DNA from: Paroceanicella profunda
GTDB lineage: Bacteria; Pseudomonadota; Alphaproteobacteria; Rhodobacterales; Rhodobacteraceae
NCBI RefSeq assembly: GCF_005887635.2
Contig: NZ_CP040819.1
Coordinates: 62,001-126,000 of the forward strand
Reading direction: 5' to 3'
DNA: 64,000 nt
Numbering within the stretch: the stretch's first letter is position 1; each line of letters begins with the position of its first letter. Below the pieces are notes generated by a model, which saw only the letters and a list, made by a program, of their open reading frames with translations, did no database searches and was not told the DNA's origin. Positions 17,260-24,847 of the stretch are shown here, in pieces. The position numbers and the translations under genes were made by a program.

Positions 17260-18153
17260 ATGAGCACCGAGACCAACCCCTGGGACTGGAGCGAGGACAC
17301 CTGGCGCGGCCGGGTGAACCACGTGCGCGCCGGCCGCGCCCTGCGCCCCGAGAGCTGGCCGGGCGGCGCGCGCTGCGCCGTCGCCCTCTCCTTCGACGTG
17401 GACCACGAGACCAACGAGCTGCGCGACGGCGCCCAGTCCATCGGCCGGCTCAGCCAGGGCCAGTACGGCAACCGCCAGGGCGTGCCGCGCATCATGGAGC
17501 TGCTGCGCCGCCACGACATCCCGGCGAGCTTCTACGTGCCCGCCGTGGTGGCGATGCTCTACCCCGACGAGGCGCGTTCCTTCGTGGCCGAGGGCCATGA
17601 GGTGGGCATCCACGGCTGGATCCATGAGCGCAACTCCGTGCTGCCGGAGCCGGTGGAGCGCGACCTGCAGATGCGCTCCGCGGACATGCTGGAGAAGATC
17701 ACCGGCGCGCGGCCGGTGGGCATCCGCACGCCGTCGTGGGATTTCTCCGACGCCACCCTCGCCATCACCCGCGACATGGGCCTCCTCTACGACAGCTCGC
17801 TGATGGCGGACGTGGACTGCTACGAGCTGCACCTCGCCGGCGAGAACACCGGCGTTGTGGAACTGCCGGTGGAGTGGATCCGCGATGACGCGGTCTATTT
17901 CAACATGGCCCGCTTCGCCGCCCTGCGGCCCTACACGCCGCCCGAGGCGGTGTTCGACATCTTCCGGCGCGAGTTCGACGCGGCCTGGGAGGAGGGCGGG
18001 CTGTTCCAGCTCACCATGCACCCGCATGTCACCGGCTATCGCTCGCGCATCTGGATCCTGGATCGGCTGGTGGAGCACATCCGCGCCAGGGGCGGCGTCT
18101 GGTTCGCCACCCATGCCGACATCGTGAGGCACGCGAAGGCGCACGCCGCCTGA
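17260..18153 (+). CDS. CE4-fold polysaccharide deacetylase/cyclic imide hydrolase-like protein
   Basis: A 297-residue NodB-homology (CE4) protein. The metal-site motifs are SFDVDHETN (Asp pair, near residue 45) and HGWIHE (two His, near residue 122), followed by RTPSWDFSDAT and MHPHVTGY. This arrangement resembles the Helicobacter HP0310/PgdA group rather than chitin deacetylases. That group includes a cyclic imide hydrolase of similar length described in Pseudomonas putida. With HyuAB and a Dpp-type importer around it, hydrolysis of a cyclic imide or ureide ring is more likely than cell-wall deacetylation; this is inference. No signal peptide is visible, so it is cytoplasmic. Confidence 0.8.
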   Translation: MSTETNPWDWSEDTWRGRVNHVRAGRALRPESWPGGARCAVALSFDVDHETNELRDGAQSIGRLSQGQYGNRQGVPRIMELLRRHDIPASFYVPAVVAMLYPDEARSFVAEGHEVGIHGWIHERNSVLPEPVERDLQMRSADMLEKITGARPVGIRTPSWDFSDATLAITRDMGLLYDSSLMADVDCYELHLAGENTGVVELPVEWIRDDAVYFNMARFAALRPYTPPEAVFDIFRREFDAAWEEGGLFQLTMHPHVTGYRSRIWILDRLVEHIRARGGVWFATHADIVRHAKAHAA

Positions 18154-18194
18154 GCGAGACGAGGGCCGCGCCGGCCCGAACGGCGCCAATGACA

Positions 18195-18210
18195 CCCGGG
18201 ACAACCCGGG
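18195..18210 (+). other. Small hairpin in the leader of the Dpp-type operon
   Basis: Two CCCGGG hexamers (18195-18200 and 18205-18210) flank ACAA and can pair as a short stem-loop 32 bases before the binding-protein ATG. It is possibly an mRNA-stabilising element; function is unproven. Confidence 0.35.
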
Positions 18211-18242
18211 GTCCCTTCCCCAACAGCGAGAGGTATTGCACG

Positions 18243-19787
18243 ATGAGAGGACTGTCTCTGGCCCTGGCCGCGGCCATGGCCTTCACCGCCCCCGCCGGCA
18301 TGATGGCCGCGGAGCGCTATGTCCATGCCAACAACTCCGGCTACGACACGCTCGACCCGCATGTGGTGGGCGACGTGGCCCGCGTGGCCACCCGGCTCAA
18401 CTTCTACGACGGGCTCTACCGCTGGGTGGACAACCCGCCGAAGCTGATCCCCTGGCTCGCCACCTCCCACACCGTGTCCGACGACGGGCTGGTGTGGACC
18501 TTCACCCTGCGCGACGACGTCAAGTTCCATGACGGCAGCCTGATGACCGCCGATGACGTGGTCTGGTCCATCGAGCGCATGCTGGCGCTCAAGCGCGGCG
18601 CGAGCACCCTGTTCCTGCCGGTGCTGAACCCGGGCGCGGCAAAGGCGCTGGACCCCACGCATGTGGAGTTCACGCTGAACACCCCCTCGGCCATCTTCGG
18701 CTCCATCGTCTCGGACCTCTACGTGATGAACGCGGACCTGGTGAAGGAGCACGAGGTGGACGGGGACTGGGGCCAGGCCTGGCTCACCGACCACGTGGCC
18801 GGTTCCGGCTCCTACATGCTCAAGCGCTACGACCCGGCGGTGGGCTTCATCGGCGAGCGCTTCGCCGACCATTTCGCCGGCTGGGGCGACAGCTATTACG
18901 ACGAGATCGAGTTCCGCACCGTGCTGGAGACGAACACCCGCGTGCAGGGCCTGATGCGCGGCGATTACGACGGGCTGGACGGCTATCTCGCCCCGGACCA
19001 GATCGCGCGGCTGCGCGAGGACGAGGACGTCCAGATCATCGAGGCGGAATCCATGCGCGTGTTCCACTTCGCGATGAACAACCGCCGCCCGCCCCTCGAC
19101 GACATCAACTTCCGCAAGGCGATGGAATACGCCTTCGACTATGACGGCTTCATCGGCTCCATCCTGCAGAACTCGGTGGCGCGCAACCCCACCATCATTC
19201 CCAACAACATGTGGGGCGCGCCGAAGGACGTGGAGGGCTACACCTTCGACCTGGAAAAGGCGAAGGAATATCTCGACAAGGTGCCGGGCCCGATCCGGAC
19301 CATCCACATCGGCACGCTGGCCGGTTTCTCGGAGACGGAGCAGGCCGCCTCGCTGCTGCAGAACGCGCTCGCCAAGATCGGCGTGACGGCGGAGATCGAG
19401 AGCGCGCCCTGGCCGGTGGTGAACTCGCGCATGCAGGACCCCGAGCAGATGTACGACATGGTGCCCTACTGGAAGAGCACCTATTACGCGGACCCGAACA
19501 ACTGGATCGGCGAGCTTTACGGCGCCCGCTACATCCCCACCCGCAACGTCTCGGGCTATGACAACCCGGAGGTGAACGCGCGCATCGAGAAGGCCCTCGC
19601 CTCCACCGACCAGGCCGAGCGCCAGACCCTCTACGAGGAGGCCGCGAAGATCGTCTATGACGATGCCGCCGGCATCTGGATCTACAACACCAAGTGGTAC
19701 GGGCCGTATTCCTCCGGCGTGGCGGGCATCCGCTTCAGCCCGGTGGGCAACGGCCAGGACATGCGGTGGGCCCACCCGGCCGAGTGA
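18243..19787 (+). CDS. Dpp/Opp-type ABC transporter substrate-binding protein
   Basis: A 514-residue periplasmic binding protein of the SBP_bac_5 (dipeptide/oligopeptide) family. A signal peptide covers about residues 1-20. Family segments include YDTLDPHVVGDVARVATRLNF, LRDDVKFHDGSLMTADDVVWS and FRKAMEYAFDY. I start at the ATG with GAGAGG just upstream; an earlier in-frame ATG (18189) would put 18 extra residues before the signal peptide. It captures the substrate of the operon in the periplasm. Such proteins bind peptides, opines or other amides, so the ligand may be a lactam-, imide- or peptide-like compound. Confidence 0.92.
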   Translation: MRGLSLALAAAMAFTAPAGMMAAERYVHANNSGYDTLDPHVVGDVARVATRLNFYDGLYRWVDNPPKLIPWLATSHTVSDDGLVWTFTLRDDVKFHDGSLMTADDVVWSIERMLALKRGASTLFLPVLNPGAAKALDPTHVEFTLNTPSAIFGSIVSDLYVMNADLVKEHEVDGDWGQAWLTDHVAGSGSYMLKRYDPAVGFIGERFADHFAGWGDSYYDEIEFRTVLETNTRVQGLMRGDYDGLDGYLAPDQIARLREDEDVQIIEAESMRVFHFAMNNRRPPLDDINFRKAMEYAFDYDGFIGSILQNSVARNPTIIPNNMWGAPKDVEGYTFDLEKAKEYLDKVPGPIRTIHIGTLAGFSETEQAASLLQNALAKIGVTAEIESAPWPVVNSRMQDPEQMYDMVPYWKSTYYADPNNWIGELYGARYIPTRNVSGYDNPEVNARIEKALASTDQAERQTLYEEAAKIVYDDAAGIWIYNTKWYGPYSSGVAGIRFSPVGNGQDMRWAHPAE

Positions 19788-19807
19788 TCCCCGTCCCCCT
19801 CCCCATC

Positions 19808-19835
19808 CCCGCGGCCGGCCTTTCCCGGCCGCGGG
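19808..19835 (+). other. Intercistronic hairpin after the binding-protein gene
   Basis: CCCGCGGCCGG (19808-19818) and CCGGCCGCGGG (19825-19835) form a perfect 11-bp stem with a 6-base loop between the binding-protein and permease genes. No T-run follows. Such hairpins commonly stabilise binding-protein mRNA relative to permease mRNA; that role is inferred here. Confidence 0.6.
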
Positions 19836-19857
19836 CCCAGGCAGAGGAGAGCCGCCC

Positions 19858-20862
19858 ATGCGCCGCATCGAGATCATCCTGTCCCGCCTGCTGTGGCTGA
19901 TCCCCACGCTCATCGGGCTCATCGTGGTGGTGTTCTTCATCGCCAACGTGGTGCCGACGGACCCGGCCCGCATCATCGCCGGCGAGAACGCGACCACCGA
20001 GCAGGTGGAGGCGCTGCGCACCGAGCTGGGCTTCGACGAGCCGCTCTACGTTCGGCTCGGCATCTACGTGCGCGACCTTGCCACCGGCAACATGGGCCGC
20101 AGCCTCTACACCCAGCGCCCCATCGCCGACGACCTCGCCCACCGGCTGCCGGCCACGCTGGAGCTCACCTTCGCCGCCACCCTCATCGCCATCGGGCTGG
20201 GCATTCCGCTGGGCGTGGTCTCCGCCATCCGGCGCAACACGATGACCGACCAGGTGCTGCGCGTGCTCTCCGTCTCCGGCCTCGCCATCGCGAGCTTCTG
20301 GCTGGCGATGGAGCTGCAGATGCTGTTCTCCACCCGCTGGGGCCTCACGCCGCTCAACGGCCGCATCTCCGGCTTCGGGCCCGACGAGATCACCGGCTTC
20401 TTCGTGCTGGATTCCCTGCTCACATGGGACATGGAGAGCCTGGGCGACGCGCTCCTCCACCTGCTCCTGCCCGCGGTCACCCTCGCCCTGCCTGCTGCCG
20501 CCACCATCCTGCGCTTCACCCGCGCCGGGGTGCTGGAGGTGATCACCTCCAACTTCGTGCTCTACGAGACCGCGATGGGCCTGCCGCGCGGGCTGATCAT
20601 CTGGAAATACGTGCTGCGCAACGCGCTCATCTCCACCGTCACCCAGATCGGGCTGATCTTCGGCGTGCTGTTCTCCGGCGCCGTGGTGGTGGAGGCGGTG
20701 TTCGACTGGCCGGGCCTGGGCACCTACGCGGTGCAGTCCATCCTGCAGTCCGACAACAAGGCCATCCTGGGCTTCACCATCCTCGTCGGCGTGGTGTTCA
20801 TCGTGGTGAACCTCATCGTCGACATTCTGCACACCTTCATCGACCCGAGGACGCTGAAATGA
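19858..20862 (+). CDS. DppB-type ABC transporter permease
   Basis: A 334-residue DppB/OppB-class inner-membrane permease. It shows the N-terminal segment RLLWLIPTLIGLIVVVFFI, the periplasmic NVVPTDPARIIAGENAT region, and the cytoplasmic loop ETAMGLPRGLIIWKYVLRNALI that contacts the ATPases. GAGGAGA lies about 7 bases before the ATG. Its stop overlaps the start of the second permease. It forms half of the membrane channel for the Dpp-type importer. Confidence 0.93.
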   Translation: MRRIEIILSRLLWLIPTLIGLIVVVFFIANVVPTDPARIIAGENATTEQVEALRTELGFDEPLYVRLGIYVRDLATGNMGRSLYTQRPIADDLAHRLPATLELTFAATLIAIGLGIPLGVVSAIRRNTMTDQVLRVLSVSGLAIASFWLAMELQMLFSTRWGLTPLNGRISGFGPDEITGFFVLDSLLTWDMESLGDALLHLLLPAVTLALPAAATILRFTRAGVLEVITSNFVLYETAMGLPRGLIIWKYVLRNALISTVTQIGLIFGVLFSGAVVVEAVFDWPGLGTYAVQSILQSDNKAILGFTILVGVVFIVVNLIVDILHTFIDPRTLK

Positions 20863-21701
20863 CCGGCCTGAAGCGCCTGCTCTCCGACCGGGCGGCGGCC
20901 ATCGGCGCGGGGCTGATCCTCGCGCTCATCCTGGTCGCCATCCTGGCTCCCGTGCTCTCGCCCTACCCGGGTGACGTGGCGGAGTTCCACCTCACCGAGC
21001 GGTTGCTGCCGCCCTCGGCGGAGCATCTCTTCGGCACGGACCGGATGGGGAGCGACCTGTTCTCGCGCATCCTGTTCGGCGCGCGCATCACCATCGCCAT
21101 CGCGGTGATTGCGGTGGGGGTGTCGGTGGCGATCGGCGTGCCGATCGGGCTCATCGCGGGCTATTACGGCGGCTGGTCCGGCGGGCTCCTGATGCGCGCC
21201 TCCGACATCTTCCTCGCCGTGCCGCAGATCGTGCTCGCCATCGCCATCGCCCAGACGCTGGGGCCCTCGGTGGAGAACGTGATCCTCGCGCTCTCGGCCA
21301 CCTACTGGCCGTTCTGGGCCCGGCTGGTCTATGCCGAGACCCGGGCGATGAAGGGCCAGGTGTTCATCGAGGCCGCCCAGGCGCTCGGCGCCTCCGACGC
21401 CCGCGTGATGGTGCTGCACATCCTGCCCAACATCGCCTCGGCCATCATCGTGCGCACCTCCATCGGCATGGGGGCGACCATCCTCACCGCCGCCGCCCTC
21501 GGCTTCCTCGGCCTCGGCGCGCCGCCGCCCACGCCGGAATGGGGCCGCACCATCTCCGAGGCGCGCGAGTTCCTGCCCGAGGCCTGGTGGTATGCCGCCG
21601 CGCCCGGCTTCGCCATCTTCCTCGTGGTGATGGGGTTCAACCTGCTGGGCGACGGGCTGCGCGACATCCTCGACCCGAAGATCCGCCGGGGGACCAGATG
21701 A
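20859..21701 (+). CDS. DppC-type ABC transporter permease
   Basis: A 280-residue DppC/OppC-class permease, partner of the previous one. HLFGTDRMGSDLFSRILFGAR is the conserved periplasmic entry to the permease domain, and AAQALGASDARVMVLHILPNI is the EAA loop. About six membrane segments are present. Start and stop both overlap neighbouring genes by 4 bases. Confidence 0.93.
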   Translation: MTGLKRLLSDRAAAIGAGLILALILVAILAPVLSPYPGDVAEFHLTERLLPPSAEHLFGTDRMGSDLFSRILFGARITIAIAVIAVGVSVAIGVPIGLIAGYYGGWSGGLLMRASDIFLAVPQIVLAIAIAQTLGPSVENVILALSATYWPFWARLVYAETRAMKGQVFIEAAQALGASDARVMVLHILPNIASAIIVRTSIGMGATILTAAALGFLGLGAPPPTPEWGRTISEAREFLPEAWWYAAAPGFAIFLVVMGFNLLGDGLRDILDPKIRRGTR

Positions 21702-22738
21702 CCGACGCTCTGCTCACCATCTCCGACCTCAGCCTCGGCTTTCGCGGCGAGGCGGGCTTTGCCCATATCCTCGACGGGGTGAACCTCACCATGCGGCCGG
21801 GCGAGATCATGGGCCTCGTCGGCGAGAGCGGCTGCGGCAAGACCACGCTCGCCCGCGCCATCCTCGGCGTGCTGCCGCGCGCGGCGCTGGAGCTGCGCGG
21901 CGGCGCCATCGGCTTTCGCGGCACGAACATGCTGGCCGACGACGGCGCGCAGGCGGCCATCCGCGGCCGGCGCATCACCTTCATCCCGCAGGACCCGTTC
22001 TCCAGCCTCAACCCGGTGTTCACCATCGGCGAGCAGATCGACGATCTGATGAAGTGGAAGTCCCCCCGCCGGGGGGAGGGTGGGCGATGGCCGGCGCTCC
22101 TCGCCCCCTACGGCCGCAGCCGCCGCGCCGCCGACCGCGCCGCGGTGATCGAGACGCTCGAGGCCGTGCAGCTGCCCCAGCCCGAGCGGCTGCTGCGCAA
22201 GTACCCGCACGAGGTCTCCGGCGGCCAGCGCCAGCGGCTGATGATCGCCATGGCGCTGCTGCCCGAGCCCGACCTCATCATCGCGGACGAGCCCACCACG
22301 GCGCTCGATGTCACCATCCAGGCCCAGATCCTCGGCCTGCTGCGCCGCCTCGCGAGCGAGCGCGGCGTGGCGGTGATGCTCACCACCCATGACCTCGGCT
22401 CGGCCTGGGAGATCTGCGACGCGGTCACGGTGATGTATGCCGGGCAGGACGTGGAGGCCGCCCCGGTGGCGGAGTTCTTCACCGCCCCGGCCCATCCCTA
22501 CACCAACAAGCTGCTCGCCAGCCTGCCGGACGCGGAGGGCGGCGGCGCGATGACCGGCATTCCCGGCGAGGTGCCGGATTTCCTCGCCCCCCCGCCCGGC
22601 TGCCGCTTCGCCCCGCGCTGCGAACGCGCCAGTGCCGCCTGCGCCACGAGGCCGCCGCAGGCGGCCCGGGGCGCCGGCCATCTCGTGCGCTGCGTCCACC
22701 CCGTGGCCGCGCCCGTGCCCGCGGAGGCCGGGGCATGA
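21698..22738 (+). CDS. DppD-type ABC transporter ATP-binding protein with in-frame insertion
   Basis: A 346-residue oligopeptide-type ATPase: Walker A GESGCGKTT, Q-loop IPQDPFSSLNP, signature VSGGQRQR, Walker B LIIADEPTTALD, HDLG switch and a C-terminal oligopeptide/dipeptide domain with the Cys-rich GCRFAPRCERASAAC motif. Residues about 121-140, between MKWK and the SRRAADRAAVIE helix, are extra compared with the family. The DNA there contains a perfect G/C palindrome, suggesting an in-frame repeat insertion. The ATP-binding motifs are untouched, so the protein is probably functional. Confidence 0.9.
   Translation: MTDALLTISDLSLGFRGEAGFAHILDGVNLTMRPGEIMGLVGESGCGKTTLARAILGVLPRAALELRGGAIGFRGTNMLADDGAQAAIRGRRITFIPQDPFSSLNPVFTIGEQIDDLMKWKSPRRGEGGRWPALLAPYGRSRRAADRAAVIETLEAVQLPQPERLLRKYPHEVSGGQRQRLMIAMALLPEPDLIIADEPTTALDVTIQAQILGLLRRLASERGVAVMLTTHDLGSAWEICDAVTVMYAGQDVEAAPVAEFFTAPAHPYTNKLLASLPDAEGGGAMTGIPGEVPDFLAPPPGCRFAPRCERASAACATRPPQAARGAGHLVRCVHPVAAPVPAEAGA
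22061..22120. repeat. In-frame palindromic insertion inside the DppD-type gene
   Basis: TCCCCCC (22061-22067), GCC and GGGGGGA (22071-22077) form a perfect palindrome, followed by a G-rich stretch and CCCCCTAC near 22112. It encodes about 20 residues that interrupt an otherwise conserved helix region. It resembles the small palindromic elements that insert in frame in some alphaproteobacterial genes. The exact right boundary is a guess. Confidence 0.5.
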
Positions 22739-23042
22739 GCGCCCTGCGTCGGCCCGTCCGCCGCCCATCTGCCCCGGGCACGGCGCGGGTGCGCATGGGG
22801 CGAGCTGCGCTGCTCCGGCGTTCCGGAGTCGCCGTGAGCGGGCCATCCCGCCAGCGCCTCGCGTGCCGGGCCGGGCAGCTGCGCCGGCCGGGCGAGGCCG
22901 CCCACCCTCGCCGTGCCGGCACTGCGCCGGGCGCCCGCCGCCCGCCCGGCGCAGTGCCGAGCGTCATCGCCTCGTCCGGACCCCGCCGCGGACCGGCCGG
23001 CGCGCCCACCTCCCGCACCCCCGCCCGGACAGGAGCCCGCCC
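22739..23042 (+). other. 304-base spacer inside the Dpp operon with strong hairpins
   Basis: This gap separates two ATPase genes that are normally almost contiguous. An open frame of 103 codons (22735-23046) spans it exactly, overlapping the upstream stop (ATGA) and the downstream start (ATGA). Its product is Arg/Pro/Ala-rich and matches nothing I know. The DNA holds a 17-bp perfect hairpin (22917-22959) and a smaller CTCCGG/CCGGAG hairpin near 22812-22828. I regard it as non-coding filler or inserted repeat DNA, with a small chance of a real linker peptide. Confidence 0.5.
22917..22959. repeat. 17-bp perfect inverted repeat between dppD- and dppF-type genes
   Basis: The 17-base arms at 22917-22933 and 22943-22959 are perfect reverse complements around a 9-base loop. 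Stems this long and perfect are rare by chance even in GC-rich DNA. With no T-run it is more likely an mRNA-processing hairpin or the remains of a palindromic repeat than a terminator. Confidence 0.7.
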
Positions 23043-24068
23043 ATGACCGAGCCCATCCTCAGCGTGCGTGACCTGCACTGCCATTTCCCCGTGCGCGGCG
23101 CCTTCGGCCGGCAGGTGGGCGCCATCCGCGCGCTCGACGGCATTTCCTTCGAGCTGATGCCCGGCGAGATCCTCGGCCTCGTGGGCGAGAGCGGCTGCGG
23201 CAAGTCCACCCTGGGCAAGACCATCATGGGCATCCAGCCCCCCACCGGCGGCGGCATCACCTTCGAGGGGGCGGAGATCGCCGGCGCCTCGCCCCGCGCC
23301 GCGAAGGACCGCCGCGCCCGGCTGCAATACGCCTACCAGGACCCCGGCGCCTCGCTCGACCCGCGCTGGCGCATCGGCCGCTCGCTGGAGGAGCCGCTGA
23401 TCATCCACACCGCCCTCGGCGCGGCGGAACGGCGGGAGAAGGTGCGCGACATCCTCGCCGCCGTGGGCCTGCCGCTCACCCATCTCGAGCGCTACCCGCA
23501 CGAGATCTCCGGCGGCCAGCAGCGCCGCGTCGGGCTCGCCCGCATCCTGATGCTGAACCCGAAGGTGGTGATTCTCGACGAGCCCACCTCCGGCCTCGAC
23601 GTCTCGGTGCAGGCGACCGTGCTCTCGCTGTTCCGCGACCTGCGGGAGGCGTTCGACCTCACCTACATGTTCATCTCGCACGACCTGTCGGTGGTGCGGA
23701 TGATGTGCCACCGGGTGGCGGTGATGTACCTGGGCCGCATCGTGGAGATCGGGCCGACGCAGGAGATCTTCGCCGCGCCGAAGCACCCCTACACCCAGTC
23801 GCTGCTTGCCGCGATCCCGCGCATCGGCGGTGCGCGGGTGGTGGACACGTTCTGGCTCAAGGGCGAGCCACCGGACGCGAGCCGCCTGCCCACGGGCTGC
23901 CGCTTCCAGGGCCGCTGTCCGCACACCACCGCGCGCTGCCTGTCCGAGGACCCGGCCCTGCGCGCCGTGGGCGACCAGCGCGCCGCCTGTCATTTCGCCG
24001 GCGAGGTGAGCCCGCCGGGTCCCGCCCCGAAATCCAGCCCGACCCCCAGCCGGAGAGCCCTGCCATGA
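23043..24068 (+). CDS. DppF-type ABC transporter ATP-binding protein
   Basis: A 341-residue second ATPase of the Dpp-type importer. It has Walker A GESGCGKST, Q-loop AYQDPGASLDP, signature ISGGQQRR, Walker B VVILDEPTSGLD, SHDLSVV switch and a C-terminal oligopeptide domain with GCRFQGRCPHTTARC. Cys residues in that tail match the family iron-sulfur/zinc-like motif. ACAGGAG lies about 8 bases before the ATG. Its stop overlaps the next SDR start. Confidence 0.93.
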   Translation: MTEPILSVRDLHCHFPVRGAFGRQVGAIRALDGISFELMPGEILGLVGESGCGKSTLGKTIMGIQPPTGGGITFEGAEIAGASPRAAKDRRARLQYAYQDPGASLDPRWRIGRSLEEPLIIHTALGAAERREKVRDILAAVGLPLTHLERYPHEISGGQQRRVGLARILMLNPKVVILDEPTSGLDVSVQATVLSLFRDLREAFDLTYMFISHDLSVVRMMCHRVAVMYLGRIVEIGPTQEIFAAPKHPYTQSLLAAIPRIGGARVVDTFWLKGEPPDASRLPTGCRFQGRCPHTTARCLSEDPALRAVGDQRAACHFAGEVSPPGPAPKSSPTPSRRALP

Positions 24069-24847
24069 CCGCCGCCAGCCCCGGGCCTCATGCGTCCGCC
24101 ACCCCGCCGCGCACCGCGATCGTCACCGGCGGAGGCCGCGGCATCGGGCGCGGCTGCGCGCTGGAGCTCGCCCGGCGCGGGGTGGACGTGGCGCTGGTCG
24201 ACCTCATTCCGGAGGATCTCGCCCGCACCGCGGCGGAGGTGGAGGGGCTCGGCGCCCGCGCGCTCACCTTCGAGGCCGATGTGGCGGACCATGCCCGCGC
24301 CGCGGAGGTGGTGGGCGCGGTTCATGCCGAATGGGGCCGGCTCGACATCCTGTTCAACAACGCCGGCCGCTCCATGGCGCGGGGGCTGCTGGAGATCACC
24401 GAGGCGGAGTTCGACCGCACCATCGCCATCAACCTCAAGGGCGCGTTCAACTATTCCCACGCCGCAGCCCCGCTGATGATGGCGGCCGGGGCGGGGCGCA
24501 TCCTCAACATGTCCTCGCTGAACGCGCATACCGGGGGCGTCACCTCCGCGGTGAGCAGGTTCGCCTATGCCGCGGCGAAGGCGGGGCTCCTGGGCATGAC
24601 CCGGGCGCTGGCGAAGGAGCTGGGCCCCGCCGTGCTGGTGAACGCCATCTGCCCGGGCGTGATCAAGACCGAGCTCGGCAATGACATGATCCGCGCGCGC
24701 GAGGCCGAGCTTGCCGCCGGCATCGCGCTGGGGCGCACCGGCACGCCGGCGGACATCGCCCAGCTCGTCGCCTTCCTCGCCCTCTCCGAGCCCTGTTTCA
24801 TCACCGGGCAGGACATCACGGTGGACGGGTTCCAATGGGTGATGTGA
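24065..24847 (+). CDS. SDR-family oxidoreductase
   Basis: A 260-residue short-chain dehydrogenase with TGGGRGIG near residues 21-28, NNAG at about 97, catalytic Ser in LNMSSLNAH and YAAAK as the YxxxK motif. ATGA coupling to the upstream ATPase gene puts it in the same operon. It probably acts on a hydroxyl or keto intermediate of the cyclic amide route. It is only distantly similar to the SDR near hyuB, so the two likely do different steps. Confidence 0.89.
   Translation: MTAASPGPHASATPPRTAIVTGGGRGIGRGCALELARRGVDVALVDLIPEDLARTAAEVEGLGARALTFEADVADHARAAEVVGAVHAEWGRLDILFNNAGRSMARGLLEITEAEFDRTIAINLKGAFNYSHAAAPLMMAAGAGRILNMSSLNAHTGGVTSAVSRFAYAAAKAGLLGMTRALAKELGPAVLVNAICPGVIKTELGNDMIRAREAELAAGIALGRTGTPADIAQLVAFLALSEPCFITGQDITVDGFQWVM

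Noticed and set aside
22735..23046. 103-residue protein between the Dpp ATPase genes as a confident gene
   Set aside because: Composition is dominated by Arg, Pro and Ala and the DNA is full of hairpins; overlaps at both ends are intriguing but not enough.
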